From the NCBI GenBank assembly GCA_010202265.1, contig CP047918.1, forward strand, positions 809,057 to 873,056: 64,000 nt of DNA, written 5' to 3'. Below, in pieces: positions 55,595 through 63,774 of this stretch. A model generated the notes under the pieces. It worked only from the letters and a program-made list of their open reading frames with translations. It was not told the origin of the DNA and searched no databases. Source of the DNA: Candidatus Saccharibacteria bacterium oral taxon 955 (GTDB taxonomy: Bacteria; Patescibacteriota; Saccharimonadia; Saccharimonadales; Saccharimonadaceae). Positions within the stretch are counted from its first letter, which is position 1, and every line of letters starts with the position of its first letter. The position numbers were made by a program, and so were the translations under genes.

Positions 55595-56635
55595 TTACCC
55601 TTCGCGCTCTAGATCGTGTTCAACCATCAACTTAACAAGTCCAGGGAAGTCTACTTGACGCTCCCAACCAAGCTCTTTTTCAGCTCGTGATGGATCACCG
55701 AGGAGTAGATCTACCTCTGCAGGGCGGTAAAAATCAGGGTTGATCTTGATACGAACAACACCGTTCTGATCAACACCCTCTTCATTTTCGCCTTCACCAC
55801 GCCAAGTTAATTCCATCCCCACTTCCTTAAAGGCGAGTTCACAAAATTCACGAATTGAGTGTGTCTCACCTGTTGCAAGAACGTAGTCATTTGGCGTATC
55901 CTGCTGAAGCATCCGCCACATTCCTTCTACGTAATCACCCGCATATCCCCAATCACGCATCGCATCTAGATTACCAAGCTCGATATACTCCTGCTTACCG
56001 TGCTTGATGCGAGCTACCGCCTGGCTGATCTTCCTTGTCACAAACTCAGGACCGCGTCGCTCGCCTTCGTGATTAAACAAGATACCACTAACCGCAAACA
56101 TATCGTAGCTTTCGCGGTAGTTCTTTGTTATCCAGTAGCCATAAAGCTTAGCGACACCGTATGGACTACGCGGGTGAAAGGCTGAGCTCTCGTTATAGCC
56201 CGCCTCTGGACGGTTGTAGGCCGTACCGCCGAACATCTCTGACGTCGACGCCTGATAGAAGCGGGTTGTTTTTTCGAGACCCGCCATTCGAATCGCCTCA
56301 AGCACTGACAAGACAGCCTTGCCAGTAACATCAGCCGTCATCAATGGGTTTCGGAACGAATAACCAACGTGGCTAATTGCTGCTAGGTTATAGACTTCAT
56401 CAGGCTTTATCTCCTGGATCGCCTTTGTCATCGCCGAGATATCCGTCAAATCTGCTAGTACAATTTTGACATACGGAAACTCTTTGGTAACCTCCTGATA
56501 ACGTGGGTGGCTAGCTTCAAGCTGTCCGCGAAGCGTACCATACACCTCATAGCCTTTTTCGTGAAGAAGCTTCGCAAGATGCCCAGCATCCTGTCCCGCA
56601 ATACCTGTAATAAGTGCACGTTTTACTTCTGACAT
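55595..56635 (-). CDS. gmd: GDP-mannose 4,6-dehydratase
   Basis: The 346-aa extended SDR has ALITGIAGQDAGHLAKLL, STSEMFGG with Thr/Ser and Glu of the dehydration, and SPYGVAKLYGYW with the catalytic Tyr-x3-Lys. The RDWGYAGDYVEGMW and DFYRPAEVDLLLGD segments are GMD-specific. It turns GDP-mannose into GDP-4-keto-6-deoxymannose, the branching point to D-rhamnose and to the ColD-type dideoxy route. Confidence 0.95.
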   Translation of the reverse strand: MSEVKRALITGIAGQDAGHLAKLLHEKGYEVYGTLRGQLEASHPRYQEVTKEFPYVKIVLADLTDISAMTKAIQEIKPDEVYNLAAISHVGYSFRNPLMTADVTGKAVLSVLEAIRMAGLEKTTRFYQASTSEMFGGTAYNRPEAGYNESSAFHPRSPYGVAKLYGYWITKNYRESYDMFAVSGILFNHEGERRGPEFVTRKISQAVARIKHGKQEYIELGNLDAMRDWGYAGDYVEGMWRMLQQDTPNDYVLATGETHSIREFCELAFKEVGMELTWRGEGENEEGVDQNGVVRIKINPDFYRPAEVDLLLGDPSRAEKELGWERQVDFPGLVKLMVEHDLEREG

Positions 56636-56722
56636 ATCTCTCCTCTAAATTATGCGCTTAATCTGACACTCATTATACACTGTTATGGCACTGCTTTTAA
56701 CTTAAGCTACAATATAATATGC

Positions 56723-57784
56723 ATGAAACTTCTCGAGTACGAAGCAAAGCGCATTTTACGTAAATACGACATTCTAACACCAACAGAGGTGGCACTTGTT
56801 TCACCTGGTGAAAAATATAAAATAGACCCTCCCCATCCGCTAGTCGTAAAATCTCAAGTTCCAATTGGAGGGCGAGGCAAAGCGGGAGGAGTTTTACTCG
56901 CAAAAGATAGACCTAGTCTAGAAGAAGCGATAAACAAAATCGCTAACACTAGAATTCAAAATTACCTACCAAACAAGATTCTGATCGAAAAAGCCCTGGA
57001 TATAGATCGCGAACTCTATCTATCGCTCACCATCAACAGCACCACCGTAGCGATAGATGTTCTCGCACATCCTAGCGGTGGAGTTGAAGTGGAGGCTCAA
57101 GATAATTTTTCTACCCTAAATACCGATGGACCATTTAGTGTCATAGGTGAATCTCTAGCGGAAATATACCATCTCGAGAGTCATGCTTTTGCCCTAGCCG
57201 AACTTATAGAAAATCTCTATCGGTGTTTCATCAACAATGACATGACCCTACTAGAGATAAATCCACTTATTCTAACCAAGCAAGGCAATCTAGTCGCGGG
57301 TGACTGCAAGGTAACACTCGACGACAATGCGCTATTTCGTCACCCCGACTGGAATTTTGAAGATAAGCCAGCTAACAAAAACTTTGTATATCTCGACCCA
57401 GAAGGCAAAGTGGCTACAATTGCCAACGGCGCCGGCCTAGCGATGGCAACGGTTGACGCCATAAAATCCGCCAACCTATCACCAGCTAACTTCCTCGATC
57501 TAGGAGGCAAGACGACGACTGACGATGTCATCAAAAGCTTATCTCTAGTTACACAGCTTCCGAATATAGAAGCGATTATCGTCAATGTTTTCGGTGGAAT
57601 AGTGCGTTGTGATGACGTCGCTAGCGCTATCATCCAAGCCAAAAAACACTTCGAATATCTCCCAAAGCTATATGTCCGCCTCAGTGGAACTGGTAGTAAA
57701 GAGGCTTTTGCTATACTTGATGACGAAGATTTAGTTCTATGCCCCAACCTATCAGTGTGTATCCAAGGAATCCAGCATGGATAA
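56723..57784 (+). CDS. sucC: Succinyl-CoA synthetase beta subunit
   Basis: The 353-aa protein has an ATP-grasp domain (VVKSQVPIGGRGKAGGV, NKILIEKALDIDRELYLSL, LLEINPLIL) and a C-terminal CoA-ligase domain (TIANGAGLAMATVD, NFLDLGGKTTTDDV, VNVFGGIVRCDDVA). TACAAT/TATAAT lies within 9 nt of the ATG. It overlaps sucD by 8 nt. The pair makes ATP or GTP from succinyl-CoA. No other TCA gene is in the window. Confidence 0.94.
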   Translation: MKLLEYEAKRILRKYDILTPTEVALVSPGEKYKIDPPHPLVVKSQVPIGGRGKAGGVLLAKDRPSLEEAINKIANTRIQNYLPNKILIEKALDIDRELYLSLTINSTTVAIDVLAHPSGGVEVEAQDNFSTLNTDGPFSVIGESLAEIYHLESHAFALAELIENLYRCFINNDMTLLEINPLILTKQGNLVAGDCKVTLDDNALFRHPDWNFEDKPANKNFVYLDPEGKVATIANGAGLAMATVDAIKSANLSPANFLDLGGKTTTDDVIKSLSLVTQLPNIEAIIVNVFGGIVRCDDVASAIIQAKKHFEYLPKLYVRLSGTGSKEAFAILDDEDLVLCPNLSVCIQGIQHG

Positions 57785-58634
57785 GCACATATTTACTGGA
57801 AAAAATGTCATAATCCAAGGCATCACCGGCACTCAAGGGTCGTTTCATGCCCGCAACATGATTAAACATGGAACAAACATAGTTGCCGGCACATCACCAA
57901 CCAAAGCTGGTACGACCATAGAAAATATACCTGTTTACAATTCAATTTCAGCTATTAAAAAAGACATGGCGGTTGATATATCCATAATATTTGTGCCAGC
58001 CAGATACGCCAAAAAAGCAATTATCGAAGCAATCAACGCTCGCATCTCGCTAATTATTTGCATCACCGAGCATGTTCCAGTTCACGATATGTTGCAAATA
58101 TCACAACATATACAGGGAAGTGACTCTATTCTCATCGGACCAAATTGTCCTGGCGTGCTCATTCCTGGCGTTCATTCACTCGGTATTATTCCAGCTCAGC
58201 TAGCAACTTCAGGTGACACCGCAGTCGTTAGTCGAAGTGGTACCCTCACTTATGAAGCCGTCGACCTCTTAACCAAAGCTGGCTTTGGCCAGAAATACAT
58301 CATCGGTATTGGCGGAGATATGATTCGAGGAACCAGCTTTGTCGACTGCTTAGAGATGTTTGAAAGTGACCCAGACATAAAACGGATCGTTATGATTGGT
58401 GAAATTGGTGGGACCGAAGAAATTAAGGCATCTGAATATATCAAAAACTACGTCACGAAACCGGTTTATGCCTATATCACCGGTCATAGCGCTCCAGCTG
58501 GCGTCCAGATGGGTCATGCTGGTGCAATACTCAATAACAACTTAGAATCAGCAGACACTAAAACCGCCCATCTCAAGAAATCAGGGGCAATAACAGCCAA
58601 CAATATCGTCGAACTTATCAGTCTGATAAGGTAG
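57777..58634 (+). CDS. sucD: Succinyl-CoA synthetase alpha subunit
   Basis: The 285-aa protein has the CoA-binding Rossmann fold VIIQGITGTQGSFHARNM, IIGPNCPGVL, SRSGTLTYEAVDLL and the active-site His in VQMGHAGAIL, which is phosphorylated in the reaction. It overlaps sucC (57777-57784). Both are full length, so the enzyme should be active. Confidence 0.95.
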   Translation: MDKHIFTGKNVIIQGITGTQGSFHARNMIKHGTNIVAGTSPTKAGTTIENIPVYNSISAIKKDMAVDISIIFVPARYAKKAIIEAINARISLIICITEHVPVHDMLQISQHIQGSDSILIGPNCPGVLIPGVHSLGIIPAQLATSGDTAVVSRSGTLTYEAVDLLTKAGFGQKYIIGIGGDMIRGTSFVDCLEMFESDPDIKRIVMIGEIGGTEEIKASEYIKNYVTKPVYAYITGHSAPAGVQMGHAGAILNNNLESADTKTAHLKKSGAITANNIVELISLIR

Positions 58635-58646
58635 TATACTAGTTGT

Positions 58647-59593
58647 ATGACGAAAAAGCTTGTTTCCATCTTGATACCAGCCTACAACGAAGAAGAGGTC
58701 CTACCCCTTCTCTTTAAGAGACTCGACACACTTGCCTCAGATAACTACGCTTATCGTTTCGAGTTTTTATTTATAAATGACGGCAGCCGAGATCGAACTC
58801 TTGAGATAATTCAATCTCAGGCAAAAAAAGATAAGCGTATTAGCTATGTCAATTTCAGCCGAAATTTTGGCAAAGAAACAGCCATGCTTGCAGGGTTTGA
58901 CTATGCCAAAGGAGATGCGGTTGTTAATATAGACGCTGACCTTCAAGATCCACCCGAGCTGATAAATGAGATGCTCAAATACTGGGAAGAAGGCTATGAT
59001 GACGTTTACGCCCGTCGTCGTACGCGAGCTGGCGAAAGTTGGCTCAAAAAATTACCAGCCAAACCTATTACCGAATCCTCCAAAACTCAACTCGTATTCC
59101 AATTCAGATCGATACTGGCGACTTTCGCCTGATGAGTCGTCGATTTGTTGATGCCCTACAGGAGTTTCGCGAATCAGAACGCTACACAAAGGGTATGTAT
59201 AGCTGGGTAGGATTCAAGAAAAAGGAAATCCTCTACGACCGAGACCCGCGAGCCGCCGGTACAACAAAATGGAATTATGCCAAACTAATCAATCTCGCTA
59301 TCGATGGTATTACAAGCTTCACGACCGCACCGTTGAGAATATCCACCTATATTGGCGCAATTGTATCAGTAGTTGCCTTTTTCTATATCGCGTACCTACT
59401 AATTCGCCCATTCTTTGGCGTACCAACCGTACCAGGCTATTCGTCAACTCTTGCTGTTATCTTGTTTCTCGGTGGAGTTCAGCTACTCAGCCTAGGCATC
59501 ATCGGTGAGTACATTGGTAGAATATTTAATGAAACCAAGCGCCGACCTCTGTATTTTGTCGAGGAATATCACGAAGCGCACCATGAAAAATAA
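58647..59593 (+). pseudogene. Family 2 glycosyltransferase (GtrB-like), frameshifted
   Basis: The first frame from ATG 58647 (6 nt after TATACT) gives the catalytic domain: SILIPAYNEEEVL, FINDGSRDRTL, NIDADLQDPP. After A6 at 59046-59051 it runs into a wrong C-terminus ending at 59132. The second frame continues ITSQTYYRILQNSTRIPIQ, then DTGDFRLMSRRF, through two membrane helices to 59593. Adding one A restores a 314-315-aa enzyme. It may be phase-variable, decayed or a sequencing error. It overlaps the GtrA-like gene by 11 nt. Confidence 0.82.
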
Positions 59594-59987
59594 GTCCCAG
59601 CTAATACGCTTTGGTCTGATTGGCGTTATCAATACTGCGCTTGATTTTGGATTACTGTTTATACTCAAATCAGTCGGCCTAATGGCCACCACGGCAAATA
59701 TATTTTCGACAAGTATCGCATTCGTGTTCAGCTTCTTTGCCAACAAAAAATACACCTTCAGGTCATCGGGGACAAACATTGTCCGCGAAATGATCCTTTT
59801 TGTAGCCGTGACCCTATTTGGACTATGGGTACTACAAACTGGAGTTATCTGGCTCGTACTGCCCCACCTCAGTAAACTTTTAAGATCATCTGAGATGGGG
59901 CTATTAGTCACTAAACTTATCGCGACTGCCGTATCGATGACTTGGAATTACATCCTTTACGACAAGTTAGTGTTTAAAAAATCCTAG
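59583..59987 (+). CDS. GtrA-family membrane protein
   Basis: ATG 59583 gives 134 aa with four membrane helices and the family pattern QLIRFGLIGVINTALDFGLLF and FFANKKYTF. GtrA proteins are thought to flip polyprenyl-phosphate sugars made by GtrB. The overlap with the frameshifted GtrB-like gene shows they form a pair; if the latter is dead, this one may be orphaned. Confidence 0.88.
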   Translation: MKNKSQLIRFGLIGVINTALDFGLLFILKSVGLMATTANIFSTSIAFVFSFFANKKYTFRSSGTNIVREMILFVAVTLFGLWVLQTGVIWLVLPHLSKLLRSSEMGLLVTKLIATAVSMTWNYILYDKLVFKKS

Positions 59988-60535
59988 CGCTTGTAGTCGT
60001 CCTGGAGGCGAACAATATCATCCTCATCTGACGGGTGTTCTGGGTCAGTATGCTGCCATATCTCTGCAACTAACGTAACGTTATTTGGTGCACCAACCAA
60101 ACGGTGGCATTCCCCCGCCTCGAACTGCACAACATCACCCGCTTTTGCGAGAACTAGCTCACCAGGATTATCTGGATCTGTACTCTTGTAATATCCTCCA
60201 TCATTGAGAAATACCCAGCGCTCGGCACGTCGGGAATGCACCTGCCAACTAAGTCGTTGCTCTGGCGTTACAAGCAGGATTTTTGGACTCAACTCTGCCT
60301 GAGGGTTTCCGAGCCTTGCCTGAACTGGATCTACACCCGGGAAAAACTCTTCCACAAAACGATCGCCGTCAGCGTAATCAAAGCGTACAAAACCACCCCA
60401 CGGTCGGTTGACATCAACATCAGCAACCGTGTAGCCAGAGGCCTCCGCCGATTCAATAATTTCTTTCATTAGAACCTCTTTGTTTCGTTCCTCGGTTGAT
60501 TTGAGTTGATCCATTCGCTGAGAAAATTCTGACAT
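59984..60535 (-). CDS. Mannose-6-phosphate isomerase type II-like cupin
   Basis: ATG 60535 follows AAGGGAG by 5 nt and gives 183 aa (GTG 60541 is an alternative). The cupin has RPWGGF, SWQVHSRRAERW, FEAGECHRL and EIWQHTDPEHPSDEDDIVRLQDDY, the hallmarks of the PMI domain of bifunctional ManC. It would turn fructose-6-P into mannose-6-P, or bind the nucleotide sugar. It complements the short ManC at 31771. It overlaps the GtrA-like gene by 4 nt on the opposite strand. Confidence 0.84.
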   Translation of the reverse strand: MSEFSQRMDQLKSTEERNKEVLMKEIIESAEASGYTVADVDVNRPWGGFVRFDYADGDRFVEEFFPGVDPVQARLGNPQAELSPKILLVTPEQRLSWQVHSRRAERWVFLNDGGYYKSTDPDNPGELVLAKAGDVVQFEAGECHRLVGAPNNVTLVAEIWQHTDPEHPSDEDDIVRLQDDYKR

Positions 60536-60584
60536 AGTCACTCCCTTCTTTTACTCTCCTTTTAGTATACCGTATACTAGAAAT

Positions 60585-61679
60585 ATGCATATTGCAATTG
60601 ACGCTCGTATTATCAATTCTGGTACAGGCACTTATGTTGCTAAACTCTTGAAATATCTCCAGGAAATTGACCACGAAAACGACTATAGCGTATTGGTTCG
60701 TAAAAAAGACGAAAATTATTGGACACCAACTGCAAAAAACTTCACGGTCAGAGTAGCAGATTTTGATAATTACTCATTTGCCGAGCAGATTGGTTTTAAG
60801 CGATTTTTAGACAACCTATCACCCGACCTGGTTCATTTTTGTATGCCTCAGCAACCTCTGCTTTATAGGGGTAAGCGAGTTACAACAGTACACGACCTGA
60901 CACTCCTAAAAACCTATAACTCGGATAAGAATTGGCTAATTTTTCACCTCAAGCAACTTGTTGGACGCTGGGTATTTAAGCGCGTTGCTACAATCAGCGA
61001 TCACGTCATTGCAATCAGCCAAAATACCAAGAAAGAATATCAGGAGTTTACCCAGATACCAGACGATCGCATCAGTGTTGTCTACGAGGCTGGCGAAACT
61101 CACAAGGGTAAGCTCCGTAAGTATAACATCCCCTACAAACAATTTATCATGTACGTCGGTCAACAACCCGACTACAAAAATCTGCGTCGCCTAGCCGCGG
61201 CTCACCAAGAACTCCTAGACCAATACCCTAATCTTGGCTTAGTTTTTGTTGGCCGAATGAACGAAGACACGAAACGAAACCAAGCTCACTATAAAAAACT
61301 TGGCTACAAAAATATTCATTTCACTGGCTTTATCGAGGACGACCAGCGTGACTGGTTATTCAAAAAGGCTGAGGCGTATGTATTCCCATCTCTTATGGAA
61401 GGCTTTGGCCTACCGCCACTTGAAGCAATGGCCTATGGCACACCAGTCATCTCGAGTCGAGCATCTTGTCTACCAGAGATACTCGGTAACGCCGCCGAGT
61501 ATTTTGACCCAACCGATGTGACCGATATGAAACAAACCATTGACCGCGTTCTTCGTTCGCCAGAACTACGTCAGGACATGGTAAAGCGTGGTTACGCACA
61601 GGTCGCACGCTACTCTTGGCGGCGTATGGCCGAAGAAACACACGCTATCTACCTGAAGGTTCTCGACAAACAACAATAG
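60585..61679 (+). CDS. Family 4 glycosyltransferase
   Basis: The 364-aa GT-B enzyme opens MHIAIDARIINSGTGTYVAKLL and has the donor region FIMYVGQQPDYKNLRRL, YVFPSLMEGFGLPPLEAMAYGTPV. TATACT lies 6 nt before the ATG (leaderless). It is close in style to mannosyl/rhamnosyltransferases but the sugar is not known. It ends at a convergent hairpin before jag. Confidence 0.93.
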   Translation: MHIAIDARIINSGTGTYVAKLLKYLQEIDHENDYSVLVRKKDENYWTPTAKNFTVRVADFDNYSFAEQIGFKRFLDNLSPDLVHFCMPQQPLLYRGKRVTTVHDLTLLKTYNSDKNWLIFHLKQLVGRWVFKRVATISDHVIAISQNTKKEYQEFTQIPDDRISVVYEAGETHKGKLRKYNIPYKQFIMYVGQQPDYKNLRRLAAAHQELLDQYPNLGLVFVGRMNEDTKRNQAHYKKLGYKNIHFTGFIEDDQRDWLFKKAEAYVFPSLMEGFGLPPLEAMAYGTPVISSRASCLPEILGNAAEYFDPTDVTDMKQTIDRVLRSPELRQDMVKRGYAQVARYSWRRMAEETHAIYLKVLDKQQ

Positions 61680-61706
61680 ACCGTAGCAGCATTTCCCACG
61701 GTCTAT
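61674..61706. terminator. Bidirectional terminator between GT4 and jag
   Basis: AATAGACCGT and ACGGTCTATT form a perfect 10-bp stem with a 13-nt loop; T-rich exits on both sides suit the convergent genes. Confidence 0.8.
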
Positions 61707-61734
61707 TTACTCACTAGTTACTGTCTGTAATTTT

Positions 61735-62196
61735 CTAAGCGCTTGCCTGAGCAATAATGATATGCCGGTCTCGCCCCTCCCCCTCTGAGTAAGTGCGTAT
61801 GTCGCTATATTCACTGGCGACACGATGAACAATTCGTCGATCAGCAGCATTGATGCGTGCTATGTGGCTATTACCAGTTGCTCGAACCTCTTCGATCCAT
61901 CCACGAGCTTTTTCGGCAATCTTTTCTTCTCGCTGTTTTTTATAGTCAGCGATATCGACATTTACCCGAGTTAACGATGCGTCTTTGTTGCGAAGCGCTG
62001 TTGACACTAAATACTGTAGACTTCGCAATGTTTCGGCATTACGACCAATCAGAATACTGTTTGAATCTGACGACTCTACATAAAGCTCAATAACATCTCC
62101 CTCGACATCGGCCTCTACATCAATATTCTCACCAAAAAACGAGATTATATCCTGAAGGAATGTCCTCGCAAACTCAATTGACTGCTGTTTATTCAT
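61735..62196 (-). CDS. khpB: KH-R3H RNA-binding protein Jag/KhpB
   Basis: The protein (153 aa from ATG 62196; AAGGAGGT lies 4 nt upstream) has a KH-like domain with SILIGRNAETLRSLQYLVS and an R3H domain at the C-terminus (NAADRRIVHRVASEYSDIRTYSEGEG). The usual N-terminal Jag domain is missing, as in other compact forms. It binds RNA and takes part in cell elongation control in Firmicutes. It follows yidC with a 9-nt gap as in the conserved oriC block. Confidence 0.92.
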   Translation of the reverse strand: MNKQQSIEFARTFLQDIISFFGENIDVEADVEGDVIELYVESSDSNSILIGRNAETLRSLQYLVSTALRNKDASLTRVNVDIADYKKQREEKIAEKARGWIEEVRATGNSHIARINAADRRIVHRVASEYSDIRTYSEGEGRDRHIIIAQASA

Positions 62197-62205
62197 CATA
62201 CCTCC

Positions 62206-63135
62206 TTATCCCTTCGCCTTGATCCGCGTAATACGTGCTTCACTCGCCTTTTTCTTTCGCGATTCAGCCTTTGACTTTGATTGTTTCGCGGTCTTGCTTT
62301 CGATAATCTCGTTAGCAATCTCGTCCATCTCCTCAGTGTCCTTCTGGAGTAGGTAGTGTTGCTGAGCGGTAGCAACCAAGTTAGATACGGTGGTATATAG
62401 GGCTAGCGCACCTGGCAGATTAATCATGATAAAGAACATCATGATAGGCATAAATTTCACCATATTATTCATCATGGTCGTACTCATTTCACTCGGGTCA
62501 GATTCCTTACCAGAGGCGGCCTCAGCCATAATCTCACGAAACTTCTTTGGAGGTTTATTGTTTGTCGGCATTGTCTGCTTGCTCATTATGTACTGGGTCG
62601 CCGCCGAGATAAGCGCCAATACAAGAATCGCTATATTGAGCTTATTGTCAGAAAAAGCTGTTTTTGTCAGATCAATAAACCCAAGCATTGTGTGATTAAA
62701 GTTATCTGGGTTTTCAATGATCTTCTTTACGGCGTCAATCTGCTTGACGGCATCATAGGCAAAATATGCGACCTTGTCACGATGCAAGACCATCACCTGA
62801 ATAACTTGATAGAGTCCGATAAGAATTGGTAGCTGAATAAGCAGAATTAAAATTGACCTAAATGGACTAATACCATATTTTTTGTAAAGCTCCATCTGCA
62901 TAACTGCCTGAAGTTGCTTATCACCCTTCGCCTTATCCTTTATCTTAGCAAGCTCCGGCTGTATCTTGCGCATCATCTTGGTTTGATGAAGCTGTTTTTT
63001 GACAAGTGGATAGATTACGATACGAATCAAAATCGTAAATAGAATAATTGCAACACCGAAATCACCACCAGGAATAATGCTATAAAGTAGCATCAGGGCA
63101 TTAAATATCGGTTTCACGACAATAGTTTCAAACAT
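62206..63135 (-). CDS. yidC: YidC/Oxa1 membrane protein insertase
   Basis: The 309-aa protein has the YidC core of five membrane helices: GVAIILFTILIRIVIYPL with the groove Arg, the helical hairpin KKQLHQTKMMRKIQPELAKI, then FRSILILLIQLPILIGLYQVI and FMPIMMFFIMINLPGALALYTTVSNL. A basic Lys/Ser-rich tail binds ribosomes. No large periplasmic domain, as in single-membrane bacteria. It inserts membrane proteins with or without SecYEG. Confidence 0.95.
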   Translation of the reverse strand: MFETIVVKPIFNALMLLYSIIPGGDFGVAIILFTILIRIVIYPLVKKQLHQTKMMRKIQPELAKIKDKAKGDKQLQAVMQMELYKKYGISPFRSILILLIQLPILIGLYQVIQVMVLHRDKVAYFAYDAVKQIDAVKKIIENPDNFNHTMLGFIDLTKTAFSDNKLNIAILVLALISAATQYIMSKQTMPTNNKPPKKFREIMAEAASGKESDPSEMSTTMMNNMVKFMPIMMFFIMINLPGALALYTTVSNLVATAQQHYLLQKDTEEMDEIANEIIESKTAKQSKSKAESRKKKASEARITRIKAKG

Positions 63136-63195
63136 GTTTACTCCAGCTAAATAGTTTCTCCTAGTATACCACTAGTCAACCTCTGGTGCTACCAG

Positions 63196-63540
63196 CTAGA
63201 GAGCCTTAGCCTGAGAAAGTAAATCGCGAACAGCACTTTGAAGCTCTATATGCTCCGCCGACAACACTTCTCCATTGGTGACGATGATCGCAATATCATA
63301 AACACCGTTTAGACGTGGTAATTCGTGACGCATGATTTCATACAGACGACGCCGAATACGATTACGTCCTACAGCAGACTTATGAACCTTTTTACTAACA
63401 ACAACCGATACACGAGGTAGTTTTCTATATGGGTTGGCGACAATTTTTAGCGTCATCAAACGAGATCGATAGGCGCTGGCGTTTTTATATAAAAAACGCA
63501 AACTACCATGGCCGTGAAATCGTAATGAAGCACTAAGCAT
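63196..63540 (-). CDS. rnpA: Ribonuclease P protein component
   Basis: The 114-aa protein has the RNR motif SAVGRNRIRRRLYEIMRHEL and the FHGHGSLRF and PRVSVVVSKKVHKS strands typical of RnpA. It helps the RNase P RNA process tRNA precursors. TATACT lies 7 nt before the ATG, so it has its own leaderless promoter just after the rpmH hairpin. Confidence 0.95.
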   Translation of the reverse strand: MLSASLRFHGHGSLRFLYKNASAYRSRLMTLKIVANPYRKLPRVSVVVSKKVHKSAVGRNRIRRRLYEIMRHELPRLNGVYDIAIIVTNGEVLSAEHIELQSAVRDLLSQAKAL

Positions 63541-63561
63541 ACAGATAAGTATACATAAAAT

Positions 63562-63585
63562 ACCGCCTCTCTGGTAGGAGGCGGT
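63562..63585 (-). terminator. Hairpin between rpmH and rnpA
   Basis: ACCGCCTC and GAGGCGGT form a perfect 8-bp stem with an 8-nt loop followed by a T-rich stretch (TATTTTAT). It can end or attenuate the rpmH transcript; rnpA then starts from its own promoter. Confidence 0.75.
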
Positions 63586-63596
63586 GTTTACAAAGC

Positions 63597-63734
63597 TTAA
63601 AGGGCGATTTTTGCGCGACCTTTAGCGCGACGGCGTTTGAGAACCGCACGACCAGCTTTTGTCGCAACACGCGCGCGGAAACCATGGGTTTTTGCACGGT
63701 GGCGGGTGTGTGGTTGGTATGTTCGCTTTGGCAT
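63597..63734 (-). CDS. rpmH: 50S ribosomal protein L34
   Basis: A 45-aa basic protein starts [19 protein letters not shown] and ends [10 protein letters not shown], matching L34 throughout. TATAAT lies 9 nt before the ATG. It stands at its usual place between the origin and rnpA. Confidence 0.97.
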   Translation of the reverse strand: MPKRTYQPHTRHRAKTHGFRARVATKAGRAVLKRRRAKGRAKIAL

Positions 63735-63774
63735 ATCTCTATTATTATACCCTGACATAGACCAAGAATCAATA

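Noticed and set aside
95-63734. Recoded TGA (Gly) as in Gracilibacteria/SR1
   Set aside because: Intact genes such as hsdM and the response regulator stop at TGA and genes end where families end, so TGA is a stop.
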